A DNA stretch of 64,000 nt. Source: Daldinia sp. FL1419 (Eukaryota; Ascomycota; Sordariomycetes; Xylariales; Hypoxylaceae). The stretch spans positions 1 through 64,000 of the forward strand of contig MU623405.1 in the NCBI GenBank assembly GCA_025201765.1, read 5' to 3'. The position numbers and the translations under genes are program-made. The notes under the pieces were generated by a model. That model saw only the letters and a list, made by a program, of their open reading frames with translations. It was not told where the DNA came from and ran no database searches. Shown piece by piece: positions 22,909-35,055 of the stretch (the first letter of the stretch is position 1; the number at the start of each line of letters is the position of its first letter).

Positions 22909-23489
22909 CTTGAAAGTGTATATACTGTACATAACTACTAAAATGTATACTTAGTTCAAGAAAAATAAAATAGAAAAGAAACTAATGGACCTAAAACATA
23001 CAGCTGGAACGCGCTGCTGCAAGACCCCATTTACCTTGAACGCCTCGTTCCTGCTGGCTGAGACGATAGCATCAATAAGAAATTCCTCATCCAGCGGTGG
23101 CGGCGTGGAGGAGCCCCATACGACCAAAGGGATCCAAGGGGGTCCAAGGGGACCCATTTCCTAGGAAACCCCCCCTTCAAGGGACCCAAGGGATGGGCAG
23201 ACTGGAAGCCAGGTAGATATGTAGATCGCCACAATCGAAGGAGAAATAGAACGAAGAAAAACACTAGCCTCGTCAGGAGAACGATAGATGGACTCATCCA
23301 CGACTCAGGCAGTTTATTTTGTCTCGTCCGGTCCAGAGCAACCAACGAAAGACTTGGCGATCGACCAACGCCAACAGAGCAAAATAGTAAGAAGGAATAA
23401 GAAGAAGAAGAAAAAAAACCGCACTAAAAACTTGAAATACAATTCGCATGATGAACAAGCAGATGCACGAACGAACATCATCAACAACA

Positions 23490-23517
23490 TACACACTCAC
23501 ACACTCACACACTCACA
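23490..23517. repeat. CACACTCA tandem repeat
   Basis: About three and a half copies of an 8-bp CACACTCA unit. Confidence 0.85.
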
Positions 23518-24582
23518 TATCCAATCCATACTGGACGTTTCTCTGATTCTGATTCCGTGTGTACGTACTTCGTACACCAGTCAACACACACGAGGCTTGC
23601 CCTTGTACATTTATTTAGTCAAGATGGGGCCGTGTGTGTGCCTTGGCTTGCAGGAGGTGGGATTCCTTTTTTTTTTTTTTCCTTGATGAACATCTCATCA
23701 ATCTCATCAGTGACATTTCGGTTTGAAATTTTTGATCTGGGAAGGGATGGTAACAACCAGATCCCCTTCCCCTTCTGTCCCCATGCATCCCAAAGCCACT
23801 AGCCACTAAGCCAGCCCGTCAGATAGATCGGCGGTAGCGCGCACACAGCTGACACCGACTTTGGAAAAGACTCCGATGGCGGTCTTTAATTAGCGTCCTG
23901 GGGGCACTGGCTTTTACGCGTGGGTCCCTATCTTTCTTTCCTGGGGCGATCCCAAGCGAAGAATTTGGAAAACAAAAGGAAGCAGTGGATTTCTTGTGGA
24001 AGAGGCGAATGGGCATGAGGGAAGAAGCAGGAAAAAAAAAAAGTTGCTCCAAGCGAGTGAGATCCCGTTTCGACTCGTTTTGGCGTCAGGGTATAAAATC
24101 CCTTAAAGACTAGGGAAGGTGGGCTGGTGGGAAAGTGGCTCAAGGGGGGTGTCGCCCTAACCTTTAGCGCGTGTATTACCCTACGATAGGTACTTCCATG
24201 ACATTATGGTCAGAGGGTAGGTACCTTTACGGCGTTATGGCTGTGTGGTAGCTGGTGCATATTATGGTGAGCTATTAGGTACATTCCTTCTAGTTAATGT
24301 ACCAGACAGTTTTTAGTTATCTCATAGCCTAATGGCTCCTTCTGCAGATTGGGGTTTAAAGGCTTTTTTTTCTCCCTCTTAAGTAAGGCTTGGAAGTTCC
24401 ATTGATTTGGGACAGGTCTGGGATGGGACCAATCTAACCTAGCTCCGTCCAGGTCTGATTGGATTCAGATCGAACTAATGCCATTCTGAGGATCGTAACA
24501 ATATCCCTGCGTGTTCAATTGCATAACCTCGTAATCCAATATATGCATACCTTATTAGTGTGCCGTGCTTGAACTCTTTGGA

Positions 24583-24630
24583 TGGTGCATCGAATGGTGC
24601 ATCGAAGGGTGCATCGAAGGGCGCATCGAT
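24583..24630. repeat. 12-bp tandem repeat
   Basis: Four imperfect copies of TGGTGCATCGAA, with changes T to G and A to G in later units. Confidence 0.85.
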
Positions 24631-25395
24631 GTGGATTTTAGGCATTACGTGTACCTATTCTGCTTCTTATTGTGTACTGTATGGTAGCCCGATACCTATT
24701 AGTGGTACAAGCTGTACGGGAACGGATTAAGACTATTATCATTTTCTCTATCTGTATCTGATCGGTCTTAGGAGGGTGTTACTCCAACTTTCCTTTTTCA
24801 TATCACCGCATCGACTGTCTCAACTAATTCTGCCGGACAGCCAAATCGACACGGCGACATGCAGTTAGCATTGGAAGAATCATGGTGGTGTATGCTACGG
24901 GGTGGCGTATGAGTGGCATATATGTGATATATGTGATATATGGATGATGGTATGGCTGAAGACCATGCCCAGCCATCGACGTCGATTCTTTTCTGCAAAT
25001 CATTCCCTTATCATTTCTCGGATATGGATGAGGTGTCGTGTAGACGGGATCAGTACACTTTTTCGTAACCATCGAAGACATCCCCAACCGCCACCTCTCG
25101 ATTGCCTGCGGCTTGAATGACTAGTCGTGGTGCGCAACAACGACAGCGGCAGCATCATGCACCTGCCAGTGAGTAGGTAGTATGGCTCACTCCAACACGA
25201 AGCGAAGGAAAGATAGGACGACAAGTGATGAAAGGGTCTGCTGGCCATTTGGGCATATACTCTTTACATTACATTATATTGCTGGGCATGATTCGGGGTA
25301 TGTAGGGTTTGTACGTTACAGGACATCACTACTACGGCGCAGTTCAGAAACCTTGGGCTATTTGGATGAGGGAGGCTCGAAAAAGTAATCGTGAG

Positions 25396-25428
25396 ATTGC
25401 CACGATTGCCACGATTGCCACGATTGCG
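25396..25428. repeat. 9-bp tandem repeat
   Basis: About 3.7 perfect copies of GATTGCCAC. Confidence 0.9.
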
Positions 25429-25531
25429 CGAAGGCGATCATGGTGTGAAGTCCTCAAAAGCCGGAAAGGAATGTGTAAACTTCCGATTTAGCTAAACTTG
25501 GCGGGAAGCGGGCTGGCGGGATATGTCCAGC

Positions 25532-25556
25532 GGAACATGGGAACATGGGAACATGG
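25532..25556. repeat. 8-bp tandem repeat
   Basis: Three perfect copies of GGAACATG. Confidence 0.9.
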
Positions 25557-28500
25557 CATATGGAATATAGGATGGCAGGATGAGATGTTGCGTACCTTGA
25601 ACCTTTACGGACCTCACGAACCTAACAAACCCAAACCTGACAACTCTTAACGGACCTGGCGGTGTATGAAACGTCGTCTTTGGAAAACTCCCCATGCCTC
25701 CCCGTTCATGCTTGATAGGCATATCCTTTCTTCCTTTGCATAGAACTTAAACGTGTTGTGTGGATGTCCGCCATGCGTTCGATATTAATTTCGATACGGA
25801 TGCTCAAAAAAGAAAAAAAGTGAGGCGAACTGCTTCTACGGGGCTGGAATTCGGCGGTCTACTATGTACACTAACACTAAAAAAAAGAAGTGAGTGGTGA
25901 TAGACTGCATACAGCAAGCATATAGCATATAGTACACGTTTCGACGGCATGGAAAAGTATCTGTGCGTTCTTCCCTTCGGGGTATTTACGGCGGATATAC
26001 AACCGATATACATCATTTCTCACAATTGTAAGGTATTCGCCCAATTCAGCACCGCGGGTCAGGTACCGTAAGTTTTAGTAGAGTACCTACATGTTAGGTA
26101 GTAGCGTTGTAGGTAGCGAAGTAGCGGCGGTAGCTGCACTTTGGAGAGACTTTCCATGCCCAGCAGGCCAGTAGGCTCAGCTGCAGAGTTGCATTTGTTA
26201 CTCCGTACCGAGTATAACGAGCTGGTAGGCTGGGGAGCCACAAACGCAGCAAGCCTGCTAGCGTCGGTGCCGTACCGTCTTACCTTAGGCTGCTGCTTTG
26301 GTTAAGTAAAACTACAACTCGTAATAAATGTCCCTGCTGTTCATGCAGCTATCAACCTACCTGGACTAAATAATCGAGGCTACGACATCACCGAGAGAAA
26401 TAGTTTCAAAAAAGACAATAATAACCGCCATAAGTCTGGCTTCCTCTCACACCATCCATTCATTTATCTAACCTAACCTAGTGCATTAGTTGTATCCAGA
26501 GTCGTAGGTATATAATTACAGTAGGCAAGTAGGTACCTAAGGTAGGTATGTAATCTAACTAACCTACTGGTTTACGGGCTATTCGCTACGAGGTATGTAG
26601 TGTAGGTAGTAGTCCGAATCTCCACTACGGAACGACTTCGCTATCCGAGAAGGCTAGCGAACGCCGCGTCCGCCTCGAATCTCTTTTCCTCGGGGCTGTC
26701 CTGACTCGAATCATGTTAATCACATACGTAACCCAGCCTCACCTGTCCGTCGGCTAGCCGTATAGATTAGCGCGGCTACGAACAAATTCGCCTACATACT
26801 ATGTAGGGAACTCGAAACATGTGTCGAGCCATCTCATTCGTCGAGATCTTAGCTGTCAGGCTTCCGTTCCTGGCATGTAACATGTTTGCTACTACTCCTA
26901 TCGTGTTACCGGCACATCACCAGTTATATGGACGTTGTACGATAACCACCCACCTAGGAACCTAACATGGAGCCTTGAAACGTTCATCCTCCGGTCCTAG
27001 TGTATCAACCGGCCCTGCGGCTCGCCAGATAGTACAAGATAGAATTTCGCGAACAATCTACCCTAACCCATTCTCGCGCCAGCTTAGTGCTTTATTATTT
27101 ATTTTTACTTTTGTTCTTTTTTAAAAATGTCGCCGCTTGGTCGGTGACGACAAACGTTCTAATCTAACCTAGAGATCAGCTTTCTATGCGAGTCATGCAA
27201 CTTTATTACCGGGAACGATCCTGATTAATATTCGGCTATCCCGACTTCGCCGACCACCCTCATTTCTAGCGTCCTGGGCGTATCCGGAATGTCTGACCTT
27301 AGTGATGAGGTTCGATTCGACACATCGTAAATCTATCGAACGAACGGGACGGGCGCGGGTAAGATGGCACTAAATCCTGCTGCTTCCCGAGTACGATAAG
27401 GCGCTGTCGTAAGACGACGCCTTCGGGAATGTGCTTATTTGCTCGTTTGAACTAGTTCCTCTGCGGAATTGAGTCTCCGCATCATCGACAAACCATCTAC
27501 AGACCCAATGAAGATCTCTATCTATCGATGCCGAGCCTCCAAGAATATGTAGGCCTACTAGTATTATTAGACTAACTAAACTACTAAGGTTAATTTGCTA
27601 TTAGACATGTGTAGGTAGTTATTTGATTTTCAAGTGGTAGTTTCTTAATCTTCGTCATGACGTCAAAGACTCCGAATTAATTTTTATAAAAATAATATTG
27701 CGATTCTCCCTTTCTTCAGAGTGTTATTGTCTTACACCCGGATAATACTTATGGGGCAGGTACCTACAATTGCACACCTACCCGCACCGAGCTGCATATT
27801 ACCTACTTCAGACTATCGAGAAGCTGCCGCAGTGTTTCTGATTCTATCCATACCCAAACGCATAACAAACCCAATTTCCTTCGCAATTCACCGTGACTCA
27901 ACGTAACCTCTCCCCTTATCAATATATTAAGACCGTGCAGCATTCTTGGGTTTAATATACCCAGGTACTCATGCAAGTCATCATCCGACAAAGCCGGAGA
28001 GAGGCCGAAGGATTGAGCACGAACCTGTGTTCGTATCGATTAATTATGCATCAGGTTCTGCCAGGTTCTCGGGAATAGGGGTCGCGTTGAAAGAAACAGG
28101 CCGATCCCTATAAGGTGATAGAGCTATAATCTGACGTGCAGTTAATATAAGGCTGAGGGTGTAGAGATTGCTATTGTCAGCACAACGTTATAGTCCTAGG
28201 TCAAGGTCAGCCTCTACCGAAGCGTGGGACGCATTTGAATATTTTCCTACTTCGGTATTAGAAGAGCGAAGACGTAGGGACGGGATTGGCCGTCATCAAG
28301 TGGTAATTAATATGGACATTTGTAACTAATGTTACTATAGTATCATAATTCATAACTTGATTTGAAATTTAGTAATGTGTATAAAGAAATCTAGGACACC
28401 TGTCAGGGGCTCGCTGGCGCCCGTCGGCGAAGTCCACGATCCGACAAGGAAATATATTGACTAAATACTTCGTATGGTTCAACCGTCGAGGTTCTAGTTG

Positions 28501-28913
28501 TAACGTCGTGCTTGATTTTCAATAGACCAACTAGTTATAGAGACTAGCTGCAGTATCTGTAGTACTTGTTACGGTCTACTTGCCACAAGTTTGGTTAAAC
28601 AAAATCAGCATAGAGGCCTAGTTTCACGAGGTGGCAACCCAAGCTTGTACGCCACGCCCGAATCGCCGACGATAACACGTCGCTTAATTGCCATGTAAGG
28701 CGACAAGCTGATGTTCTACAAAGAGTGATGAGCTGGATAGCCGTTGCAGGTTGGTGACATGGCGAAATGTGACGTGTGTCGCTGCTCGCTTGTCATGGCA
28801 GAATCAATGATAGCGACCGTTTCGGCGTACGCATAATCAAAACTTTTGGTGTATTATGATAGGTAAAACTCGTCCACTCACGGAGACATCGTCATTGCCG
28901 TGTTACCAGTCCC

Positions 28914-29378
28914 ATGTTGCCATTTACTCCATTGCTGAAAACAAACCTGACTCCGTTCGTCCTATGCGATACACTCAAAAAGGCGCCCGATGCGCTAGCG
29001 TCCGATGACCATCGAAAACTTTACGCCGTTAGTCAGTCGCATGAAGTTGCAGTGGCAGATATTCAGCTTACCGCCATGAAGACACAACATAAACTCATAT
29101 ACGGACTTAATCTCTCGCCTATTCTCGCAGCCTTCCAGAAGATGCCCATAAAACTACAACCCCCAAAGGTTAGTCGCGTTCGCGGTATGACAATGCGCAT
29201 GGCTTTGGCAGCAATAAACCTACCCCTGCTTATTCCTGTCTAGAATCGCTGGGAATATTTGGTGCACGTAGGCGCATGTGCAAATAAGGAGGAGGATGAC
29301 GAGGAGGAGGGACTGGAAGTTGAAGAGCGCAGACTAAATTTGGCGATTAGTACGAGTATTATCATATTAATACACTAG
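28914..29378 (+). CDS. Doubtful small two-exon hypothetical gene
   Basis: A frame opening at ATG 28914 can be spliced at AAG|GTTAGT (29169) to TCTAG (29243), a 75-bp intron, to give about 129 aa. The first exon has protein-like, non-repetitive composition (for example QSHEVAVADIQLTAMKTQHK). The second encodes an acidic stretch ANKEEEDDEEEG before a stop at 29376. I recognise no family, see no branch site as clear as those in the other genes, and the frame could be chance. It is listed because it is the only coherent candidate in 8.5 kb. Confidence 0.2.
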
Positions 29379-30034
29379 TACATAAACACTAGTATATAAA
29401 CTTACCATGGTGACAATCTGAGCTGTCGGCTAAAGATGATGTTATACGCGTTGTCGCTTATTTCGAATTACAGTTGGGTGCTAGTTGATGATGCGGCGGC
29501 AGCGGCGGCGGCTTAAAGATTTCAGCCTTTCTAGAAGCCAGCTGTTGGTAGAATTGGAGAGATTACCTAAGGACAAAGCTTATCGACATTAGACGATACG
29601 TAATCCATAACGCGCGAAAACATGGACGACAAGGATCTTGAGTGGAGAACAGTCAGCTAGAGAGAGTACGTACCAATGTTTAAATTTCAGCTCCAAATAG
29701 GCTGGGATAGGCCAGTTACACGGGGACAAAACAAAGTCAGGGAACAAGTCCAGGGGTGGGTGTACCTAACATCATCCGATCAGACCCCACTACCAAACTA
29801 ACACGGTAGCTACCGCAAACTTTACAGCGTACCAAACATCGAGCTACAACTTTTTCTTCAGCCTTACGCTTTTTCCCCGTCAAACATCAGCTTCGGCATC
29901 TGATACTACCAACATTTCTTACCTGCATATAGAAGTTTGCTGCTTGGTTCCGATTCTTACAACTAGTAATCCGATGCCCAGGCAGATAGAAGCGTTACCA
30001 ATCTACCTCCATACCAGCAACACTTGCCTTCACC

Positions 30035-30651
30035 ATGGAGCCTCGCGCTCGTGCTGGTAAGAATGTGGGTAAGGAGACTTTTAATGCGAAAGAGAGTACG
30101 TATACGACATCTACCTACTACCATATACGGAATATTCAGCTCATCTGGCTTCCCCGCCTATAGTTCGCGCTCTCCTGTACGCCTACGGGGACGTCCAAGA
30201 CCCGCTCCCCGACACGGTGCGCGTGCTCGACGAGATCGTGACCGAGTTTCTCGAGGGCGTCTGTTTCGAGGCGAGTCGCCACGCCCAGGTAGCTGGCCGC
30301 CAGAAGCTGAAGTTTGACGATTTCGAGTTCGCGCTCCGCCGTAACCCCCAGTATCTCGGCCGCGTCAAGAGTATGATTGAGAAGCGACAGAAGATCAAGG
30401 AGATGCGACGAACCTTCGATCAGGAGGACGACATGCTTGCTAAGGAGCATGCGAAGGATGGCCCTCATCATCATCCTCCTCCTCCTCCTCCTCCTGCTGC
30501 TCCTGCTGCTTCTCCTGCTGCTCCTGCTCCTGCCGCCGCTACCGCTGGGGAAGATGATCTGCTCGACCTTGATGAAGACGAAGATCTGGTTATGAATACT
30601 GCGACGTCTTCTAAAGGGGGCAGTAAGAAGAGGAAGAGAACACCCAAATGA
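30035..30651 (+). CDS. taf13: TFIID subunit TAF13
   Basis: TAF13 is a histone-fold subunit of general transcription factor TFIID and pairs with TAF11. Two exons, 30035-30095 and 30164-30651, flank a 68-bp intron (GTACGT to TATAG) and give about 182 aa. The histone fold starts at residue 21 with IRALLYAYGDVQDPLPDTVR, continues VLDEIVTEFLEG and the core GRQKLKFDDFEFALRRNP, and ends near KSMIEKRQKIKEMRRTFDQ (about residue 105); these are diagnostic of TAF13. A low-complexity tail of His, Pro and Ala (about 122-148) precedes an acidic patch LLDLDEDEDL and a basic end GGSKKRKRTPK that may be a nuclear-localisation signal. Two earlier GTAAG sequences lie inside exon 1, so an alternative 5' splice choice is possible, but only the one given restores the fold in frame from an ATG. 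Confidence 0.92.
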
Positions 30652-31424
30652 GCAGTCTTTCAACTGGAAACTATAAGTTCTTGTTGATATATAGCATAGC
30701 GTTTCGTTACAAATGACGATTACGATGAATGTGCATTTTTACAGGCATAGCAACGGCGTTTTGGGCAGGGAAATACCAGTCTGCATTTTGAAATCACGGG
30801 AGTCTAGATTGAGCATCGTCGCTTAGAATTAATATAAGCATTTGCAATCGTCCGTTTTATGATATGGACCCAGTGATGTGACTATCTGTCTAGCACTTAT
30901 TGAACTAGGAATCTGGTTCCACCTTCTCCGCATAGTCCAGATTTGTGCCAACTTGGCGGCAGCCTAAGGACCGAGGCGAAGGATCGTGAACCATGGCGTC
31001 CGCCTGTCCAGACGCGATAAACAGACCACATCCAGAAGGTAACCGCCTCGCATGCTTCCGAAGTATGGGGAATATCTGTATCTTGTTTATAAGGCAGGGT
31101 CTTTTTGCCATTAGTGCTTCTCCCAAGCGGAGGCATTGGGCGGGAGGATTTCCAAATATCGCTAGGAGTTCACGATTGAATTACTCGTGGATTACTTATG
31201 ACTTAAGGAAGAGCTTGGCTCGAACTATAGCTTCTAACCTAGTATTGTTGCAGCCTGGAGGGCTTCTCCGTGAATAGAATATAAGTAGACGATGGACTGC
31301 GGTCACAGTTTGCCTTGATACGCTTCTCACGCTCACGACCTTTTTCTCTGCGGATAAGCGTCAAATCTCGAGTAGCAAGTCATAATACCAGAAACAACCC
31401 GACCACGAAACAATCCTATACAGA
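30652..31424. other. Intergenic between TAF13 and the secreted-protein gene
   Basis: Contains the TAF13 3' untranslated region and the promoter of the small secreted protein. Overlapping frames of 70-95 codons at 30897-31277 on both strands match nothing I know and are judged chance. Confidence 0.6.
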
Positions 31425-31766
31425 ATGCGTTTCTCTTTCACCGTCCTCCCCGGCCTCGCAGCCCTAGCCAGCGCTTCCCGCGCCGCCGACCCCTCCGCGA
31501 TCTTCTACGCAGAGCTCTTCAGCACAACTGGCGACTGCAGTGCAACATCCGGCATCAAAGCGTTTCTCTACAGCCGGGGCGCATGCCAGAACACCGCCGT
31601 CCCGGGCACCGGCTCCGCGCGCGTTCGCTTCAACGAGCGGCCCGAGACGCTTTCCTTGACGGGCTGGACTGGACCTGATTGTACGGGGGATGATATTGTC
31701 GTAGGACCGACTGTAGGCGTCTGTGTGCCGCTTAATGGGACGGATGTTGCGAGTTGGTCTTATTAG
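31425..31766 (+). CDS. Small secreted four-cysteine protein
   Basis: A single-exon 113-aa protein with a classical signal peptide (MRFSFTVLPGLAALASASRA, likely cleaved near residue 20-22). The mature part of about 92 residues has four cysteines at 38, 54, 86 and 100, compatible with two disulfides. It has one N-glycosylation sequon (NGT, 104-106) and a motif SLTGWTGPDCTGDD resembling beta-strand-rich secreted fungal proteins. Codons favour C in third position, unlike the surrounding noncoding DNA, which supports real coding. I recognise no named family. It fits the operational definition of a small secreted, effector-like protein, but no role is shown. Confidence 0.8.
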   Translation: MRFSFTVLPGLAALASASRAADPSAIFYAELFSTTGDCSATSGIKAFLYSRGACQNTAVPGTGSARVRFNERPETLSLTGWTGPDCTGDDIVVGPTVGVCVPLNGTDVASWSY

Positions 31767-33657
31767 ATGAGCGCGGTATATACGGATATGATGTGACGAT
31801 GGTGGATGCTATATATATGCGGTGCAGGGATGGGAAATAAGAGATACTCGGCGTATATACTTACTTACAAGCTTATTTTATTATTATTATTTTTAAAAAA
31901 AACACTCCCATTTCTACTAGTAGTCTGTCCGGTTGTGTAATGCTTCACGCGTAAGGCGGGTAGCTATTAACATTAACATATTTCAACCTACGGCTAATGC
32001 CTTTAAATGCTTACCTTTGATCATTTTCTAGCCCAAGTATGATATCTTAATAGCCGTGGAGTATCAGTTGTTTATAGACAATCTATGCTTGCTTTTGTAG
32101 CTCTATAGTATGTTAATAGATCCAAAATGACATTCTGATAACCCATATATAACAACAACAACGATTACTAAACCCTCGAAAGTGAAGTTTACGTTGTGAG
32201 GAGCAAGTATTACTCTTACTGTTGAATTTATGTTTGTATATTTACGAGCAACGTTTGGTAAACAAAGTAGAGTTTACACGACAAAGTTACCATCCCCAGA
32301 TTTCTATGACAACTTCTAGTGCGGCCTTAAAGTGAATCTTAGATCTTGATGCATTTGGTAAGGCTAGTCGGCCAAGGTTTAGGGATCTAATAGCTAACGG
32401 CTAACCTTACTGTCATGCCAGTAGTACGCGTATTAAGTATTTCCAGACTTCCTACCTAGAATCTAAAGAAATTCCAAGCGAGGAGCTATCAGAACGAATA
32501 GGAACCAAGCCTAAAGCCATATAACAATGGAACCTAAGAGCAATATCAATATCAATAGCGAAATTATCTCATCTATTTACCTCCTGTCTCGCATCTCGGC
32601 ACTCTTTTGATGTAGCACACTTGTCGGTTCAGGGTAGTAATCAGGTACTAACTGCTACACTCTGTCGCGTCGAGAGTTGAAAGTATTACGACCCTACATC
32701 GCGATTTATCAACCTAACTCTACATATGTAGATAGGCCCAAAAAGGTTTCCCGTTGCGACCGCCAGCCCCGGATCATGCGCCTACTGGGCCGGCTAGTCC
32801 GGCGTTGCGACCCGCGCGGGGTACCTACCGATTCGCTGAGCACACCGCGACATCGGGGTCGATGGGATGATCGCATCAGTGGCTTATATTGGCTTGCTCT
32901 CTTTGTCCCAGGTGACAGGCGCCATTTCCAAGCCTTCCGATAGCCGCGGAGCTGGTTTTATTGTTGTCAGTTAAGCGGGCTACAAAGTATCTCATGGACA
33001 CTTACATACTATCCTAACACTTACACGGACCCCTACTGCTAACTCCAATCGTAAAGTCTGAGATGAATAGCTTGGAAACGTATGAAAATACTATTTATGG
33101 CCAAGTAAACAGCCCAGATGTTCTCAGACTCAGCCCGGAGCGTTTGGGGTGATATAAGATTTGTCTAAGACGAAGTATATGTTAGGGAGGTTCAAAGCGT
33201 CAAAAGTATTGACAGTCCCTTGCTGGTAGACTACACTATGTGCTCTTTCAAGACGCACACTTAGTCCTCCCACATTGAACGACACCGTCGGATCCCGTCT
33301 GTATGTGTAAGTGCTTAGTCTCCACAACAAGCTTTCGGCGAAGGCGGCCACTTTGGTTTGTAGTGGTTGCATCTTGGGACGGGCACGTCCTAACAAAGGA
33401 AAAGCATGCCATGTTTGCTAATAAATCATCCCCCCCTCCCTCCCCGCTCATAATAGGTTAGATTTCAGCCCAAACAAGTCGCTGATATATTTCCTATTTT
33501 GAACCACCTCTTCAGCAATATTAGCTAGGAAGAAGCCGAGATAGAATACTTGCCATAAACTATTGCACATCTCGTTGATGGTTATCCTTAAATGTGTGGA
33601 TGAGTATAAGATATACGCCCTGAGATTGGTCGGAGTGTGTCAGAAATATTAGTGATC
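31767..33657. other. Intergenic, with a possible minus-strand relic
   Basis: 1.9 kb without a clear gene. The left half is AT-rich. A minus-strand frame at 33130-33396 reads like protein (FNVGGLSVRLERAHSVVYQQ) and is preceded by an acceptor-like CTTTTCCTTTGTTAG, but no partner exon was found. The last 200 bp are the transporter promoter. Confidence 0.5.
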
Positions 33658-35055
33658 ATGCCGTCTACATTGGTCCCCGAACCTAAGCAACTGCAACTCG
33701 ACAACCAGGAAGGAATCGATCTTCCTCTTTACACCGTTTCGCTTGGAAAACCTGAAAAACAGAGCGAGTCGGGGTCGGAATTATCGACCGCGGTAGACAC
33801 CGAGTCTGACCGGTTTTCAGACGATCAAAATGTACCTCCTAGCCCTCCCCTAAAACCTGGTCGAAGTTTGAGAATTCGAGGGTGGTTTGAATCAACATGG
33901 CGAGATAATAAAGCACCACTCTTGGTATTCGCAGCACAGTTCTTCGGGGCGCTAATGAATCTATTTGCTCGCCTGCTCGAAGTAGAAGGAGGTATGCACC
34001 CTATGCAAATCCTCTTCGCGAGAATGAGTATGACGGTTATTGGCATTTCGGCATACATATGGTGGAAGAAGATCCCCCACGGCCTGCTGGGACATAGGGA
34101 TGTCAGATGGCCCCTAGCGTTGAGGGGGTTTTCCGGCTTCTTTGGCATATATGGTATGTGGTATTCGGTCAAGTACATACCACTCGCCGAAGCGACTGTT
34201 ATTACCTTTCTCGCCCCTAACATCGCTGGATACCTGTGTCATATATTCATGCACGAGCCCTTTACGCGAGTAGAGCAGCTCGCATCGGTTGTGGCTCTCG
34301 GAGGAGTCGTGCTTATCACGAGGCCAACGTCCCTTTTCTCGGGTGCAACTTCGCCATCGGCCGTGAGTGATATAGCAACGGAATCAGTTACGAATTCCAC
34401 GGCGGAAGTAGCTTCTTATTCTAATGGGGAGCATACATCGACGAGCGCCGAGCGCCTGACAGCCATCGGCGTTGCGCTCTTGGGTGTGCTTGGAGCGGCA
34501 GTTGCCTTTGCGACATTGAGATGTATCGGGAAGCGAGCACACCCCTTGATATCGGTCAATTACTTTAGCTCGTGGTCTCTGATGGTCACCACGACGACTC
34601 TGTCCCTTGCACCGATGCTCGACTACGGACAACCGGATCTGCGTCTTGAGCTACCACATTCAATTCGCCAGTGCATGCTTCTCATAGCAGTTACCGCATG
34701 TGGCGTGATTATGCAGATGCTTGTGACGGCCGGCCTAGCTAGCGAGAAGAGTAACCGTGCAACTGCTATGAGCTATACACATATGTTATTCGCAGCGGCT
34801 TTTGACCGTTGGATTTTGGGGAACAGTATGGGCCTAACGAGTCTCACAGGGTGTGGGCTCATCGTTGGTAGTGCGCTATGGGTCGTTTCTATGAAGAAAG
34901 AAACGAAGAAAGCTGACGGCTATGAAGATGACGTAGAGAGAGGGGACATGGCTGTCGTTGTCTCTACTAACAACGAAGCCGCACCGATGCTTTGCGAGGA
35001 TATGGATGAAGATAGGGATGGAAGAGGCGTTATGCTTAAACGATTACGGGTATAG
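33658..35055 (+). CDS. Drug/metabolite-transporter (EamA/SLC35G-like) membrane protein
   Basis: An intronless 465-aa integral membrane protein with about ten transmembrane segments in two EamA-type halves. The N-terminal 85 residues are cytosolic and polar. Segments begin at LLVFAAQFFGALMNLFARLL and include MQILFARMSMTVIGISAYIWW, GFSGFFGIYGMWYSVKYIPL, EATVITFLAPNIAGYL and LASVVALGGVVLITRP in the first half. The second half starts ERLTAIGVALLGVLGAAVAF and ends CGLIVGSALWVVSM. RGFSGFFGIYGMWYSVKYIPLAEA is typical of SLC35G/DMT proteins. A charged tail of about 60 residues follows. The substrate cannot be told from sequence. An in-frame GTG lies 21 bases upstream, but ATG 33658 is preferred. Confidence 0.88.
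   Translation: MPSTLVPEPKQLQLDNQEGIDLPLYTVSLGKPEKQSESGSELSTAVDTESDRFSDDQNVPPSPPLKPGRSLRIRGWFESTWRDNKAPLLVFAAQFFGALMNLFARLLEVEGGMHPMQILFARMSMTVIGISAYIWWKKIPHGLLGHRDVRWPLALRGFSGFFGIYGMWYSVKYIPLAEATVITFLAPNIAGYLCHIFMHEPFTRVEQLASVVALGGVVLITRPTSLFSGATSPSAVSDIATESVTNSTAEVASYSNGEHTSTSAERLTAIGVALLGVLGAAVAFATLRCIGKRAHPLISVNYFSSWSLMVTTTTLSLAPMLDYGQPDLRLELPHSIRQCMLLIAVTACGVIMQMLVTAGLASEKSNRATAMSYTHMLFAAAFDRWILGNSMGLTSLTGCGLIVGSALWVVSMKKETKKADGYEDDVERGDMAVVVSTNNEAAPMLCEDMDEDRDGRGVMLKRLRV

Larger units (their letters stand above)
21456..30034. other. 8.5-kb gene-poor region
   Basis: Apart from one weak two-exon candidate at 28914-29378, I see no gene here. Frames are short, low complexity (for example a Leu/Tyr/Phe-rich frame at 22063-22482) and mutually overlapping. 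The left half is full of short tandem repeats and homopolymer runs. The right half (26.5-29 kb) is of ordinary composition without frames longer than about 110 codons. It lacks the extreme AT bias of RIP-destroyed transposons. It could hold noncoding transcripts, promoters, or old degraded genes. Confidence 0.55.

Noticed and set aside
27305..27325. tRNA-like B box (GGTTCGATTC)
   Set aside because: No matching A box about 35-50 bases upstream and no cloverleaf could be drawn.
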